A stretch of 64,000 nucleotides of DNA from Streptococcus ratti FA-1 = DSM 20564 (lineage in GTDB: Bacteria; Bacillota; Bacilli; Lactobacillales; Streptococcaceae): positions 1-64,000 of the forward strand of contig NZ_AJTZ01000005.1 of the NCBI RefSeq assembly GCF_000286075.1, read 5' to 3'. Position 1 is the first letter of the stretch. Every line of letters starts with the position of its first letter. The notes below the pieces were generated by a model. It worked only from the letters and a program-made list of their open reading frames with translations. It was not told where the DNA came from and did no database searches. Made by a program: the position numbers and the translations under genes. Positions 1 to 8,457 of this stretch are shown in pieces.

Positions 1-36
1 GTTTCTATTTAGAAAATGAAAGACTAGGATTATTTT

Positions 37-230
37 GGCTCTTTGTCAACTGTAGTGGATGACTTATATTAAGCATGAGAGAGAACCAGCTGCTCTCTCT
101 TTTTTGATGTTCAAGATAAAGAAAATGCGTGTTTCTTGAAGTTAGGGAAATTACGATGGCAAACCCTTGGCGCTTGATAGCCTTGGTAAGCTTGTCGCTT
201 GCTTTTCATTATAAGTCTATGGGGCTTTTT
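37..230 (-). mobile_element. Decayed end of an ISL3-family insertion sequence
   Basis: Positions 37-63 (starting GGCTCTTTGTCAACTGTAGT) match my memory of streptococcal ISL3/IS1167-type terminal repeats. On the minus strand just inside lies the broken C-terminus of a transposase (see 95-208). Only one end is present, with no intact transposase and no visible target duplication, so this is a remnant. A hairpin at about 76-104 (GAGAGAG against CTCTCTC, then T6) sits inside it. Confidence 0.6.
95..208 (-). pseudogene. ISL3-type transposase C-terminal fragment, frameshifted
   Basis: Reading the minus strand gives KASDKLTKAIKRQGFA, then in another frame RNFPNFKKHAFSL before a stop. Joined across a one-base shift this resembles the C-terminal end of ISL3-family transposases (NNLIKxIKRxxFGxRNFxNFKxRIF). 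An upstream stop in the first frame suggests a second indel. It is not functional. The family assignment rests on motif memory only. Confidence 0.55.
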
Positions 231-535
231 TGGTAGCTAGAATTTACAATAGAAGTGTAATAAAAAACGCCATAATACCTCTAATGGATTTACTCACTAC
301 AAATATTATAGAGCCAGAAATTACACAGCTTTTTTTTATAAAATAATAGTTTTTAGACGGAACTTAGAATATATGGATAGGAAATATTAGTAGGGCTCAC
401 TTTTTACAAACATCTGATTTTTTAGTTCAATGACGTTATTGGAAACTGATTTTGTCATGGTACAAAATCTGCTAACTTTATTGTAAGTACTGTAGCCTTA
501 AAGTGCGCTATTGATGGATATCTAAATCAGAACTC
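209..535. other. Intergenic stretch with no recognised gene
   Basis: AT-rich sequence with stops in all frames and no coding region of convincing length. It lies between the decayed IS end and the lysC terminator. It may be further degenerate mobile DNA, but I cannot match it to anything. Confidence 0.4.
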
Positions 536-586
536 AAAAAATGAGAGAAAACTGAGCTTTTTTGAGCGGTTTTCTCTCATTTTTTA
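536..586 (-). terminator. Bidirectional rho-independent terminator after lysC
   Basis: A perfect 12-bp stem (ATGAGAGAAAAC at 541-552 with GTTTTCTCTCAT at 569-580) has T-runs on both sides. On the minus strand it lies just past the lysC stop at 607. Confidence 0.85.
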
Positions 587-606
587 TGTTATTGGCTGCT
601 GCTTTG

Positions 607-1962
607 TTATTCTGTCTCAAAAAAAGTTTGGTAAAGCGCTCGAACAGCTGCTTTTTCCTGCTCTGTCTTGATAACAAACATGACGGATACTTCACTGGAT
701 CCCTGAGAAATCATTTCCAAATTAATATGTTTCTTTGAAAAAGCTTCGGCGGCTTTAGCCGTGACACCGATATGATTTTTCATGTTTTCTCCAACAATCA
801 TGATGATGGAAAGATCTCGCTCAATTTCTACTTCGTCAACTTCGAGTTTACGGGTCAATTGTGAGATAATTTCCTGTTCTTTGATGGGTGTCAGCTCACG
901 GCCCCTAAGAATTATAGACATATCATCAATACCGGTCGGAATATGTTCCCAGCGGATATTTAATTCTTCTAAGATTTGCAGAACTTTACGTCCAAATCCG
1001 ACTTCCCTGTTCATCAGGTACTTAGAAATATTAATGCTGACAAAGTCATCGTCACCAGAAATTCCGATAACTGGAATAGTAGCTCCAGTGTGTTTCAGGA
1101 CAATTTTAGTACCTGGATGGTCAGGATTATTTGTGTTTTTAATGACAAGAGGAATCTTTCCGCGGTAAGCTGGGATTAGCGCTTCATCATGCAAAACTGA
1201 GAAACCGGCGTAGGCCAATTCGCGCATTTCCCGATAAGTTAATTCGGAAATAGATTGAGGCTTATGCACTACACCCGGGTGTGCTGCAAAGATGCCATCA
1301 ACATCAGTGAAATTTTCGTAAAGATCAGCTTTAACACCAGCAGCCACAATTGAACCTGTAATGTCGGAACCGCCTCGAGAAAAGGTACAAACTTGATTAT
1401 CAACCGTTACACCAAAAAAGCCAGGGATAACCAAGACTTCATCACTGTCGCACAGCTCTTCCAGTTTATCATAGCTGGATGGAAGAATCCGTGCATTGCC
1501 TGGTTCACTGGTGACAGTAATACCAGCATTTTTGGGATGGACATAGCGGGCAGGAAGATCATTTTTCCTGAAATATTCAGCAACCAGTTTTGCGTTATTA
1601 TCCTCTCCGGCAGCTAAAAAGGTGTCATAGAGAAAATCGTTATTGTCAATAGGCAAATTAGCCAGATCAATAATGGCCTTGGTAATTTTTTCCAGAATAC
1701 CCTGTCCGAGTCCGAGCTCATCAATAATCGAACGATAGCGGTTGATAATCCAAGTTTGATCCGCGGTAACATCTTTTTCTGAAATATAAGATTTATAGTA
1801 CTTAATCAGGGCATCTGTTACTTTTATATCTTGATCGTCACGTTTGCCTGGGGCAGAAACAACAACAAAACGGCGGCTGTCATCAGATTTGATAATGTTT
1901 AAAACCTTTTCAAGCTGCGCAGCAGAGGCGAGCGAGCTCCCTCCAAATTTTACGACTTTCAT
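607..1962 (-). CDS. lysC: Aspartate kinase
   Basis: Phosphorylates aspartate, the first step toward lysine, threonine and methionine; cytoplasmic. The 451-residue protein opens with the kinase motif KFGGSS and has the FSRGGSD substrate loop near residue 200. The C-terminal third is an ACT-type regulatory region (GENMKNHIGVTAKAAEAF, then SQGSSEVSVMFVI). I chose the ATG at 1962 rather than the in-frame ATG 18 bases upstream, because GGAGAA lies 6-7 bases before it. It is monocistronic, read away from the HAD gene, and ends at a strong terminator. No lysine riboswitch is visible in the short leader. With lysA at 25999 it indicates lysine synthesis, needed for the L-Lys peptidoglycan implied by murE. 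Confidence 0.93.
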   Translation of the reverse strand: MKVVKFGGSSLASAAQLEKVLNIIKSDDSRRFVVVSAPGKRDDQDIKVTDALIKYYKSYISEKDVTADQTWIINRYRSIIDELGLGQGILEKITKAIIDLANLPIDNNDFLYDTFLAAGEDNNAKLVAEYFRKNDLPARYVHPKNAGITVTSEPGNARILPSSYDKLEELCDSDEVLVIPGFFGVTVDNQVCTFSRGGSDITGSIVAAGVKADLYENFTDVDGIFAAHPGVVHKPQSISELTYREMRELAYAGFSVLHDEALIPAYRGKIPLVIKNTNNPDHPGTKIVLKHTGATIPVIGISGDDDFVSINISKYLMNREVGFGRKVLQILEELNIRWEHIPTGIDDMSIILRGRELTPIKEQEIISQLTRKLEVDEVEIERDLSIIMIVGENMKNHIGVTAKAAEAFSKKHINLEMISQGSSEVSVMFVIKTEQEKAAVRALYQTFFETE

Positions 1963-1993
1963 ATGTTCTCCAAATTTCAATAAGATTATATAA

Positions 1994-2022
1994 ATTATAG
2001 CAAAATTCAGAAAATTTGTCAG
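1994..2022 (-). promoter_or_regulatory. Promoter of lysC
   Basis: Minus-strand CTGACA, a 17-bp spacer and TATAAT (extended, TGCTATAAT). The start site would be about 20 bases before the lysC ATG, leaving no room for a riboswitch. Confidence 0.65.
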
Positions 2023-2060
2023 CAGTTTTTGTGGTAAAATGGTTGAAGGAAGGGGATATC

Positions 2061-2702
2061 ATGACAGTAAAGGCAATCATTTTTGATATGGATGGGGTTC
2101 TTTTTGATACTGAAAGTTTCTATTACAGGCGGCGTGAGGTCTTCCTGAACAGCAAAGGAATTTCAATCAAGCATTTGCCGCCAGCATTTTTCATCGGCGG
2201 CAATATAAAACAGGCATGGCGGCAGATTTTAGGCAGTGATTATGATAGGTGGGATACTGAGCAGCTGCAAAAAGAATACACTGACTATAAAAACAACCAT
2301 CCTCTGCCTTATAAAAATTTGATTTTTTCCGATGTTAAAGATGTTTTAGAAAGACTTCATCAGCAGGAAATTAAAATTGCTTTGGCTTCCAGTTCGACTA
2401 AGTCTGATATTTTGCTGGCTTTAAGCGAAACAGATATTTTGTCCTATTTTGAATTTGTTTTATCAGGGGAGGAGTTTCCTGAAAGTAAACCCAACCCGGA
2501 AATTTATAATGAGGCTGCGCGCCGTTTAAATATACCCAAGTCGGATATTTTAATTATTGAAGACAGTGAAAAGGGAATTGCCGCAGGTGTAGCTGCAGGT
2601 ATGGAAGTCTGGGCTGTTAAAGACAGGACATTTGGTCTTAATCAGACAGCTGCCAGCCGGCTTGTTGCCAGTTTAACACAGGCAGTTGAGGATGCTTTTT
2701 AA
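2061..2702 (+). CDS. HAD-family hydrolase (phosphatase/phosphoglucomutase-like)
   Basis: A 213-residue haloacid dehalogenase superfamily enzyme. Motif I is FDMDGVLFDTE (nucleophile Asp9, Asp11), motif II is the ASSST stretch, the conserved lysine is in ESKPNPEIY and motif III is IIEDSEKG. The alpha-helical cap between motifs I and II places it in subclass I, like beta-phosphoglucomutase or PGP-type phosphatases. The substrate cannot be told from sequence. The start is the ATG at 2061 after GGAAGGGG; the longer frame from 2016 lacks a ribosome site. It is divergent from lysC with a very short shared upstream region. Confidence 0.85.
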   Translation: MTVKAIIFDMDGVLFDTESFYYRRREVFLNSKGISIKHLPPAFFIGGNIKQAWRQILGSDYDRWDTEQLQKEYTDYKNNHPLPYKNLIFSDVKDVLERLHQQEIKIALASSSTKSDILLALSETDILSYFEFVLSGEEFPESKPNPEIYNEAARRLNIPKSDILIIEDSEKGIAAGVAAGMEVWAVKDRTFGLNQTAASRLVASLTQAVEDAF

Positions 2703-2732
2703 GCTAAAGATACTAGAAAGTACTTTTTCTTT

Positions 2733-2761
2733 TTGAGAACTGTTTATTTTTATGATAGAAT
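2733..2761 (+). promoter_or_regulatory. Probable promoter of fabM
   Basis: TTGAGA, a 17-bp spacer and TAGAAT. Transcription would start near 2768, giving a leader of about 90 bases before fabM. Confidence 0.5.
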
Positions 2762-2860
2762 GAAATGGTTAAGAAGTTTGAGATTCAAACTATTTTGAAA
2801 TGAAACAGCGGGCTTTGTCAGCCGCTTGAACATTTAGAATTAGAGATGGAGAATGAGAAA

Positions 2861-3652
2861 ATGGATTTTAAAGAAATTCTGTACAGTGTGACTGATGGCG
2901 TAGCAACTTTAACCCTCAACCGTCCGGAGGTTTCAAATGGTTTTAATATCCCGATTTGTGAGGAAATTTTGCAAGCCATTTCTGCTGCTGCAGAAGATGA
3001 AAATGTCCAAATTTTATTAATTAATGCGAATGGGAAAGTCTTTTCAGTAGGCGGTGATTTGGTAGAGATGCAAAGAGCTGTTGATGATGATGATGTTCAG
3101 TCTCTTGTTCGTATTGCCGAGCTGGTTAATGAGATTTCCTTTTCTCTGAAACGTTTGCCTAAACCTGTTGTGATGAGCACAGATGGTGCAGTTGCTGGAG
3201 CTGCGGCTAATATGGCAGTGGCAGCAGATTTTTGTATTGCCAGTGATAAAACGCGTTTTATTCAAGCCTTTGTTAATGTTGGTCTTGCTCCCGATGCCGG
3301 AGGTCTTTTCCTCTTGACCAGAGCAATCGGGATAACTCGTGCCACACAATTGGCCATGACCGGCGAAGCACTGACTGCGGATAAGGCATTAGAGTACGGT
3401 GTTGCCTATAAAGTTTGTGAATCAGAAAAACTAGAAAAAATGACAGGACGCCTGATTACCCGTTTGAAACGCGGGTCTATCAATTCCTATAAAGCCATTA
3501 AGGAAATGGTTTGGCAGAGTTCTTTTGCCGGCTGGCAGGACTATGCAAAATTGGAATTAGATCTGCAAAAATCCCTTGCCTTTACAAACGATTTTAAAGA
3601 AGGTGTCCGCGCTTATACGGAAAAACGGCGGCCAAAATTTACAGGGAAGTAA
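2861..3652 (+). CDS. fabM: Trans-2-decenoyl-ACP isomerase FabM
   Basis: A crotonase-fold enzyme of 263 residues. In streptococci FabM isomerises trans-2- to cis-3-decenoyl-ACP and is the source of monounsaturated fatty acids. The crotonase signatures are visible: [13 protein letters not shown] in the first half, [20 protein letters not shown] for the oxyanion region, then [10 protein letters not shown]. Position at the head of the fab cluster favours FabM over a catabolic enoyl-CoA hydratase. ATG 2861 is preferred because GGAGAATGAG precedes it; an in-frame ATG at 2846 has no such site. It is separated from fabT by a terminator, so it is transcribed as its own unit. Confidence 0.88.
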   Translation: MDFKEILYSVTDGVATLTLNRPEVSNGFNIPICEEILQAISAAAEDENVQILLINANGKVFSVGGDLVEMQRAVDDDDVQSLVRIAELVNEISFSLKRLPKPVVMSTDGAVAGAAANMAVAADFCIASDKTRFIQAFVNVGLAPDAGGLFLLTRAIGITRATQLAMTGEALTADKALEYGVAYKVCESEKLEKMTGRLITRLKRGSINSYKAIKEMVWQSSFAGWQDYAKLELDLQKSLAFTNDFKEGVRAYTEKRRPKFTGK

Positions 3653-3680
3653 TAGTAAAAAGCAGGATAATAAACTGAAG

Positions 3681-3714
3681 GTACCTCAAGATAGTTACTT
3701 GAGGTGCTTTTTTT
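3681..3714 (+). terminator. Terminator after fabM
   Basis: Stem ACCTCAAG/CTTGAGGT with loop ATAGTTA, followed by GC and seven T. It isolates fabM from the fabT-initiated unit. Confidence 0.85.
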
Positions 3715-3757
3715 ACAGAAAACATTTTTGAATTAAGCTTGCAATTTCAGTAATCTT

Positions 3758-3786
3758 TTGATAAACTTTGATAGTCAAAGTTTATT
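3758..3786 (+). promoter_or_regulatory. FabT operator within the candidate fabT promoter
   Basis: Positions 3761-3785 form a perfect inverted repeat, ATAAACTTTGA on one side and TCAAAGTTTAT on the other, around TAG. This fits the FabT box known from pneumococcus (TTTGAYNRTCAAA core). A -35-like TTGATA (3758-3763) and -10-like TTTATT (3781-3786) lie 17 bp apart with the box between them. FabT binding would therefore block polymerase and give autoregulation. Confidence 0.75.
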
Positions 3787-3806
3787 TTCGTATAGGAGGT
3801 GGCAGA

Positions 3807-4241
3807 TTGGATTATAATCAAATTAATTCTTACTTAGTTGATATTTTTAATAAAATCATGATTATTGAAGAGATGAGTTTGAAAACGAGTCAATTCAAAG
3901 ATGTATCTCTAAAAGAGATGCATACGGTAGATATTATTGGAAAAAATACCAATGTGACACCGAGTGACATTGCCCATGAGCTGCTGGTAACTTTGGGAAC
4001 TGTCACGACCAGCTTAAATAAACTTGAAAAAAAGGGTTATATTGAACGGACACGTTCTCAGTTAGACAGGCGTGTTGTTTATTTGACTCTGACACAAAAA
4101 GGCAGACTGCTTTATCGTTTACATAATAGATTTCACAAGAATGTTGTCAATCGCATTACGAAAGACATGGATACGACAGAGCTGGGTGCTTTAGAGAAGG
4201 GACTGAGTAACCTTCATCAATTTCTTGAGGGGTTGGTTTAA
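3807..4241 (+). CDS. fabT: MarR-family fatty acid synthesis repressor FabT
   Basis: A 144-residue winged-helix regulator. FabT represses the fab genes when bound to long-chain acyl-ACP. The recognition helix region reads [34 protein letters not shown] (split here as [13 protein letters not shown] and [19 protein letters not shown]), followed by the wing [10 protein letters not shown] chose TTG at 3807 as start: AGGAGGT lies 6 bases before it and the N-terminus then reads [10 protein letters not shown], matching pneumococcal FabT (MDYQRINEYL). The longer frame from 3768 would start inside the operator. The stop overlaps the fabH start by one base. Confidence 0.9.
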   Translation: MDYNQINSYLVDIFNKIMIIEEMSLKTSQFKDVSLKEMHTVDIIGKNTNVTPSDIAHELLVTLGTVTTSLNKLEKKGYIERTRSQLDRRVVYLTLTQKGRLLYRLHNRFHKNVVNRITKDMDTTELGALEKGLSNLHQFLEGLV

Positions 4242-5218
4242 TGGCTTTTGCAAAGATTAGTCAAGCAGCATATTATGTGCCTTCACAGGTTGTGACCAAT
4301 GATGACCTGTCCAAAATAATGGATACCAGCGATGAATGGATTGCCAGTCGGACAGGTATCAAAGAGCGCCGTATCAGTCAAACAGAAGATACCGGTGATT
4401 TGGCCAGCCGGGTTGCTGAGCAGCTCTTGCAAAAGGCAGCATTAAAGGCAGAGGAGATAGATTTTATCATTGTTGCTACAATTACTCCGGATTCGATGAT
4501 GCCTTCTACTGCTGCCCGTGTTCAGGCAGCTATTGGTGCTGTTAATGCCTTTGCTTTTGATCTGACAGCAGCCTGCAGTGGTTTTATTTTTGCTCTGTCA
4601 GTGGCTGAAAAGCTGATTAAGTCTGGTCAGTATCGAAAAGGCTTGGTTATTGGTGCGGAAGTATTGTCTAAAACGATTGATTGGACAGATCGAGCTACAG
4701 CTGTTCTCTTTGGGGATGGTGCCGGCGGTGTCCTTTTAGAGGCTGATTCTTCAGAACATTTTTTGGCTGAATCTATTCATTCAGATGGACGTCGCGGTGA
4801 GAGCTTAACCTCAGGAAATCATGCTATTTCATCACCTTTCTCGCAGGAAAGTGAGGAAGATAAGGGCTTTTTGAAAATGGATGGCCGGGCAATTTTTGAT
4901 TTTGCTATTCGAGATGTGTCAAAAAGTATTTCAGCTTTGATTGAGCAATCGGGCTTCTTAGCAGATGATATTGATTGTTTCCTGCTGCATCAAGCTAATA
5001 TCCGTATTTTGGATAAGATGGCTAAAAAAATTAATGCTGACAGAGAAAAGTTTCCTGCTAATATGATGAGCTATGGCAATACCAGTGCTGCCAGCATTCC
5101 AATTTTATTAGCTGAATGTGTCGAAAATGGAACCATAACCTTTGATGGTTCGCAGACTGTCCTCCTCAGCGGCTTTGGCGGAGGTTTGACATGGGGCAGT
5201 TTAATTGTTAAAATCTAG
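4241..5218 (+). CDS. fabH: Beta-ketoacyl-ACP synthase III FabH
   Basis: Condenses acetyl-CoA with malonyl-ACP to start fatty acid chains. The protein has 325 residues, the normal length. The thiolase-fold catalytic triad is visible: Cys112 in TAACSGF, His in LLHQAN and Asn in YGNTSAAS. The start ATG overlaps the fabT stop, so the two are translationally coupled and fabH falls under the fabT operator. acpP follows after 59 bases. Confidence 0.95.
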   Translation: MAFAKISQAAYYVPSQVVTNDDLSKIMDTSDEWIASRTGIKERRISQTEDTGDLASRVAEQLLQKAALKAEEIDFIIVATITPDSMMPSTAARVQAAIGAVNAFAFDLTAACSGFIFALSVAEKLIKSGQYRKGLVIGAEVLSKTIDWTDRATAVLFGDGAGGVLLEADSSEHFLAESIHSDGRRGESLTSGNHAISSPFSQESEEDKGFLKMDGRAIFDFAIRDVSKSISALIEQSGFLADDIDCFLLHQANIRILDKMAKKINADREKFPANMMSYGNTSAASIPILLAECVENGTITFDGSQTVLLSGFGGGLTWGSLIVKI

Positions 5219-5277
5219 TTATACATTTTGTGCCTGGCACAGTATATAAAAAATATTTCTTAATAAAGGAGAAAAAC

Positions 5278-5502
5278 ATGGCAGTATTTGAAAAAGTACA
5301 AGAAATTATCGTTGAGGAACTTGGAAAAGATGCAGAAGAAGTTAAATTAGAAACAACTTTTGATGAACTTGATGCAGATTCTTTGGATGTCTTCCAAGTT
5401 ATTTCTGAAATTGAAGATGAATTTGATATTCAAATTGAATCTGAAGAAGGTCTTCAAACAGTTGGTGATTTAGTTGCTTTTGTTGAAGAAAAAACAAAAT
5501 AA
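5278..5502 (+). CDS. acpP: Acyl carrier protein
   Basis: A 74-residue acidic helical carrier. The phosphopantetheine is attached to Ser35 in [10 protein letters not shown]. It carries growing acyl chains through all the fab enzymes here. ATG 5278 follows a strong AGGAGAAAAAC site; the in-frame ATG at 5230 would add a non-conserved extension. A palindrome just downstream (AGTATTCTTATAAGAATATT at 5516-5535, then CTTTC) may be a weak terminator or processing site that helps set ACP levels above those of the enzymes. Confidence 0.95.
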   Translation: MAVFEKVQEIIVEELGKDAEEVKLETTFDELDADSLDVFQVISEIEDEFDIQIESEEGLQTVGDLVAFVEEKTK

Positions 5503-5553
5503 ATAGTATTTTGAGAGTATTCTTATAAGAATATTCTTTCTTCTTATTGTGAT

Positions 5554-5570
5554 AGTTTGACTGTCAAATT
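5554..5570 (+). promoter_or_regulatory. FabT operator before fabK
   Basis: AGTTTGACTGTCAAATT is an inverted repeat with the same TTTGA/TCAAA core as the fabT box. A FabT site directly before fabK is known in pneumococcus. The core promoter is less clear here; a TTGACT inside the box could serve as -35. Confidence 0.75.
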
Positions 5571-5603
5571 ATTGAGTAAAAAGCTTAGAAAGTTTGTATA
5601 AAA

Positions 5604-6566
5604 ATGAAAACGCGTATTACAGAATTATTAGATATAAAATATCCTATTTTTCAAGGAGGAATGGCTTGGGTAGCTGATGGTGACTTGGCAGCAGCTGTAT
5701 CGAAAGCTGGCGGTCTGGGCATTATTGGCGGCGGAAATGCACCTAAGGAAGTTGTCAAGGCTAATATTGACAAGATTAAAGCTGTTACAGATAAGCCTTT
5801 TGGAGTCAATATCATGCTTTTGTCTCCTTTTGCAGATGACATTGTTGATCTGGTTATTGAAGAAGGTGTTAAAGTTGTAACAACTGGTGCGGGTAATCCA
5901 GGAAAATACATGGAACGTTTCCACGATGCAGGAATTACTGTTATTCCAGTTGTTCCTAGTGTAGCTCTTGCCAGACGTATGGAAAAATTGGGTGCCGATG
6001 CTGTGATTGCCGAAGGTATGGAAGCCGGCGGTCATATCGGTAAATTAACAACGATGACTCTGGTGCGCCAAGTTGTAGATGCTGTTGATATTCCAGTTAT
6101 CGGAGCCGGCGGCGTTGCTGACGGACGCGGGGCAGCAGCTGTGTTCATGCTGGGAGCTGAAGCTGTTCAGGTTGGAACACGTTTTGTCGTTGCTAAAGAG
6201 TCCAATGCCCATCAAAACTTTAAAAATAAGATTTTAAAAGCCAAAGATATTGACACTGTTGTATCAGCTTCAGTAGTCGGTCATCCGGTCCGTGCTATCA
6301 AAAATAAACTGTCTTCTGAGTACAGTCAGGCCGAGAAAGATTTCTTAGCTGGGAAAAAATCAGCTCAGGAAATTGAAGAATTGGGAGCCGGTGCTCTGCG
6401 CAATGCCGTTGTTGACGGAGATGTAGATAATGGTTCTGTTATGGCGGGGCAAATTGCAGGTTTTGTGAGCAAAGAAGAAACCTGTGAAGAAATCTTAAAA
6501 GATCTCTATTACGGAGCAGCAGAAGTAATAAAAGCTGAAGCAGCACGTTGGGCAGATGTGAAATAA
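5604..6566 (+). CDS. fabK: Enoyl-ACP reductase II FabK (FMN-dependent)
   Basis: Reduces enoyl-ACP in each elongation cycle. It is the flavoprotein that replaces FabI in streptococci. The 320-residue TIM barrel resembles the 2-nitropropane dioxygenase/IMPDH group: FQGGMAWVADGDLAAAVSKA at the N-terminus, VTTGAGNPGKYM, the EGMEAGGHIG phosphate/flavin loop and VIGAGGVADGRG. The ribosome site (AGAAAG) is distant and weak. A FabT box lies about 35 bases upstream, so fabK probably starts a separately repressed transcript. Confidence 0.93.
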   Translation: MKTRITELLDIKYPIFQGGMAWVADGDLAAAVSKAGGLGIIGGGNAPKEVVKANIDKIKAVTDKPFGVNIMLLSPFADDIVDLVIEEGVKVVTTGAGNPGKYMERFHDAGITVIPVVPSVALARRMEKLGADAVIAEGMEAGGHIGKLTTMTLVRQVVDAVDIPVIGAGGVADGRGAAAVFMLGAEAVQVGTRFVVAKESNAHQNFKNKILKAKDIDTVVSASVVGHPVRAIKNKLSSEYSQAEKDFLAGKKSAQEIEELGAGALRNAVVDGDVDNGSVMAGQIAGFVSKEETCEEILKDLYYGAAEVIKAEAARWADVK

Positions 6567-6741
6567 TCCTTACTGGTGATTATAGTAAAAGACAACATAG
6601 AAAGGAATTAAATCCGGTCGGAGAGCGAAAAAAAGCACAGCTGCCTGAACCTTAGCTGCGCTGCATTGCAGATGCTTGGGAATTGCAGTTCCTAAAATGG
6701 CTTATTTCTCTTGCTTTCCAGCCGACTTTGATATCTTAGTT

Positions 6742-7662
6742 ATGACTAAAACAGCATTTTTATTTGCCGGTCAGGGTGCTCAAAAACTTGGCATGGCAAG
6801 GGATTTATATGAAACTTATCCAGTCGTCAAAGAGACTTTTCAAAGGGCTGAATCAGTTTTAGGCTATGATGTGCGTGCTTTGATTGATAATGAGGAAGAA
6901 AAGCTGAATCAAACACGTTATACGCAGCCTGCAATTTTAACAACCTCGGTAGCCATTTATCGCCTTCTAAAAGAAAAAGGCTGCCAGCCTGACATCGTAG
7001 CTGGACTTTCTCTGGGAGAATATTCAGCGCTTGTTGCAGCCGGAGCCATTTCCTTTGAAGATACGCTGAGTTTAGTCGCTAAGCGTGGGGAATTCATGGA
7101 AACAGCGGCACCAGCAGGTAGTGGACGGATGGTTGCTGTCATGAACACTGACCCCCAAGTGATTGAAGATGTGTGCCGGCAGGCAAGCACTAAAGGCATT
7201 GTAACACCGGCTAATTACAATACACCGGCTCAGATTGTTATCGGCGGTGAAGCTGCTGCGGTTGATTATGCTGTAGAATTGCTAAAAGAAGCTGGCAGCA
7301 AGCGCCTGATTCCTCTTAAGGTTTCCGGGCCTTTCCATACTGCGCTGTTAGAGCCGGCCAGCCAAAAATTAGCAGAAGTTTTAGAAACTGTTAACTTCTC
7401 CGATTTTGACATTCCCTTAGTCGGCAACACCAAAGCTGAGATCATGCAAAAAAATGAGATTAAAAGCTTGCTTGCCCGTCAGGTTAAAGAGCCTGTGCGT
7501 TTTTATGACTCTATTGCGGTTATGCAGGAGTTTGGCGTGGATCGCTATATCGAAGTCGGTCCCGGTAAGGTCTTAAGCGGCTTTATGAAAAAAATTGATA
7601 AATCTGCTAAGGTTTCAGCTGTTGAAGACTTATCAAGTCTGCAAGCCCTTTTAGAGAATTAG
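6742..7662 (+). CDS. fabD: Malonyl-CoA:ACP transacylase FabD
   Basis: Transfers malonyl from CoA to ACP. It has 306 residues, with the FAGQGAQ loop near residues 8-14, nucleophile Ser90 in GLSLGEYSAL, and the conserved histidine in SGPFHTALL. I chose ATG 6742 because the protein then begins MTKTAFLFAGQ as in other streptococci; the in-frame ATG at 6676 adds 22 non-conserved residues. No Shine-Dalgarno sequence is visible before 6742, and the gap of 175 bases after fabK is the largest in the cluster. Confidence 0.93.
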   Translation: MTKTAFLFAGQGAQKLGMARDLYETYPVVKETFQRAESVLGYDVRALIDNEEEKLNQTRYTQPAILTTSVAIYRLLKEKGCQPDIVAGLSLGEYSALVAAGAISFEDTLSLVAKRGEFMETAAPAGSGRMVAVMNTDPQVIEDVCRQASTKGIVTPANYNTPAQIVIGGEAAAVDYAVELLKEAGSKRLIPLKVSGPFHTALLEPASQKLAEVLETVNFSDFDIPLVGNTKAEIMQKNEIKSLLARQVKEPVRFYDSIAVMQEFGVDRYIEVGPGKVLSGFMKKIDKSAKVSAVEDLSSLQALLEN

Positions 7663-7678
7663 AAAGGTAACTACAGAA

Positions 7679-8416
7679 ATGGAAATTAAAAATAAAAATG
7701 TGTTTATTACAGGCTCAACTCGAGGTATCGGGCTGGCGATTGCGCATAAATTTGCCCAAGCAGGAGCCAATGTTGTCTTGAACGGCCGTTCAGAGATTTC
7801 GGAAGAATTAATGGCTGAATTTAAGGATTACGGAGTTGCTGTCGCAGCTGTTTCAGGAGATGTGTCGCATTTTGACGATGCCAAACGTATGGTTGATGAG
7901 GCGGTCGAAGCACTGGGCAGTGTTGATATCTTGGTTAATAATGCAGGTATTACCAATGATAAGCTGATGTTGAAAATGACAGAAGAGGATTTTGAAAAAG
8001 TTCTGAAAGTCAATTTAACTGGCAGCTTTAATATGACAAAATCTGTTTTGAAAGCGATGACCAAGGCCCGTCAGGGTGCCATCATTAATATGTCCAGTGT
8101 TGTCGGACTTGCCGGCAATGTTGGTCAGGCTAATTATGCAGCTTCCAAGGCTGGCTTGATTGGCTTTACGAAATCTGTTGCCCGTGAAGCAGCAGCAAGA
8201 AATGTGCGCGTCAATGCAATCGCGCCGGGCTTTATTGAGTCTGACATGACAGATCGCATTCCTGATAAAATGAAAGATACTATGCTGAATCAAATTCCGA
8301 TGAAAAGGTTTGGAACGACTGACAATGTAGCTGAAGTTGCACTCTTTTTGGCTCAGCAAGATTATCTGACAGGTCAGGTTATTGCCATTGACGGCGGCAT
8401 GACCATGCAATCGTAA
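7679..8416 (+). CDS. fabG: 3-oxoacyl-ACP reductase FabG
   Basis: NADPH-dependent ketoreductase of the elongation cycle. The 245-residue short-chain dehydrogenase has the cofactor motif TGSTRGIG near residues 11-18, NNAG in the middle, the catalytic Ser in NMSSVVG and the YAASK motif. The C-terminal IDGGMTM is typical. It follows fabD by 16 bases and precedes fabF, the usual streptococcal order. Confidence 0.95.
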   Translation: MEIKNKNVFITGSTRGIGLAIAHKFAQAGANVVLNGRSEISEELMAEFKDYGVAVAAVSGDVSHFDDAKRMVDEAVEALGSVDILVNNAGITNDKLMLKMTEEDFEKVLKVNLTGSFNMTKSVLKAMTKARQGAIINMSSVVGLAGNVGQANYAASKAGLIGFTKSVAREAAARNVRVNAIAPGFIESDMTDRIPDKMKDTMLNQIPMKRFGTTDNVAEVALFLAQQDYLTGQVIAIDGGMTMQS

Positions 8417-8457
8417 TTGATAAGCTAACTAAATTTCCCCCAATAAAGGAGAACAAC

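Noticed and set aside
782-1168. Plus-strand reading frames inside lysC and similar antisense frames throughout
   Set aside because: They mirror conserved genes on the other strand, have no ribosome sites and encode no recognisable protein.
607-2060. Lysine riboswitch (L-box) before lysC
   Set aside because: The promoter leaves only about 20 bases of leader, and no L-box motifs are present.
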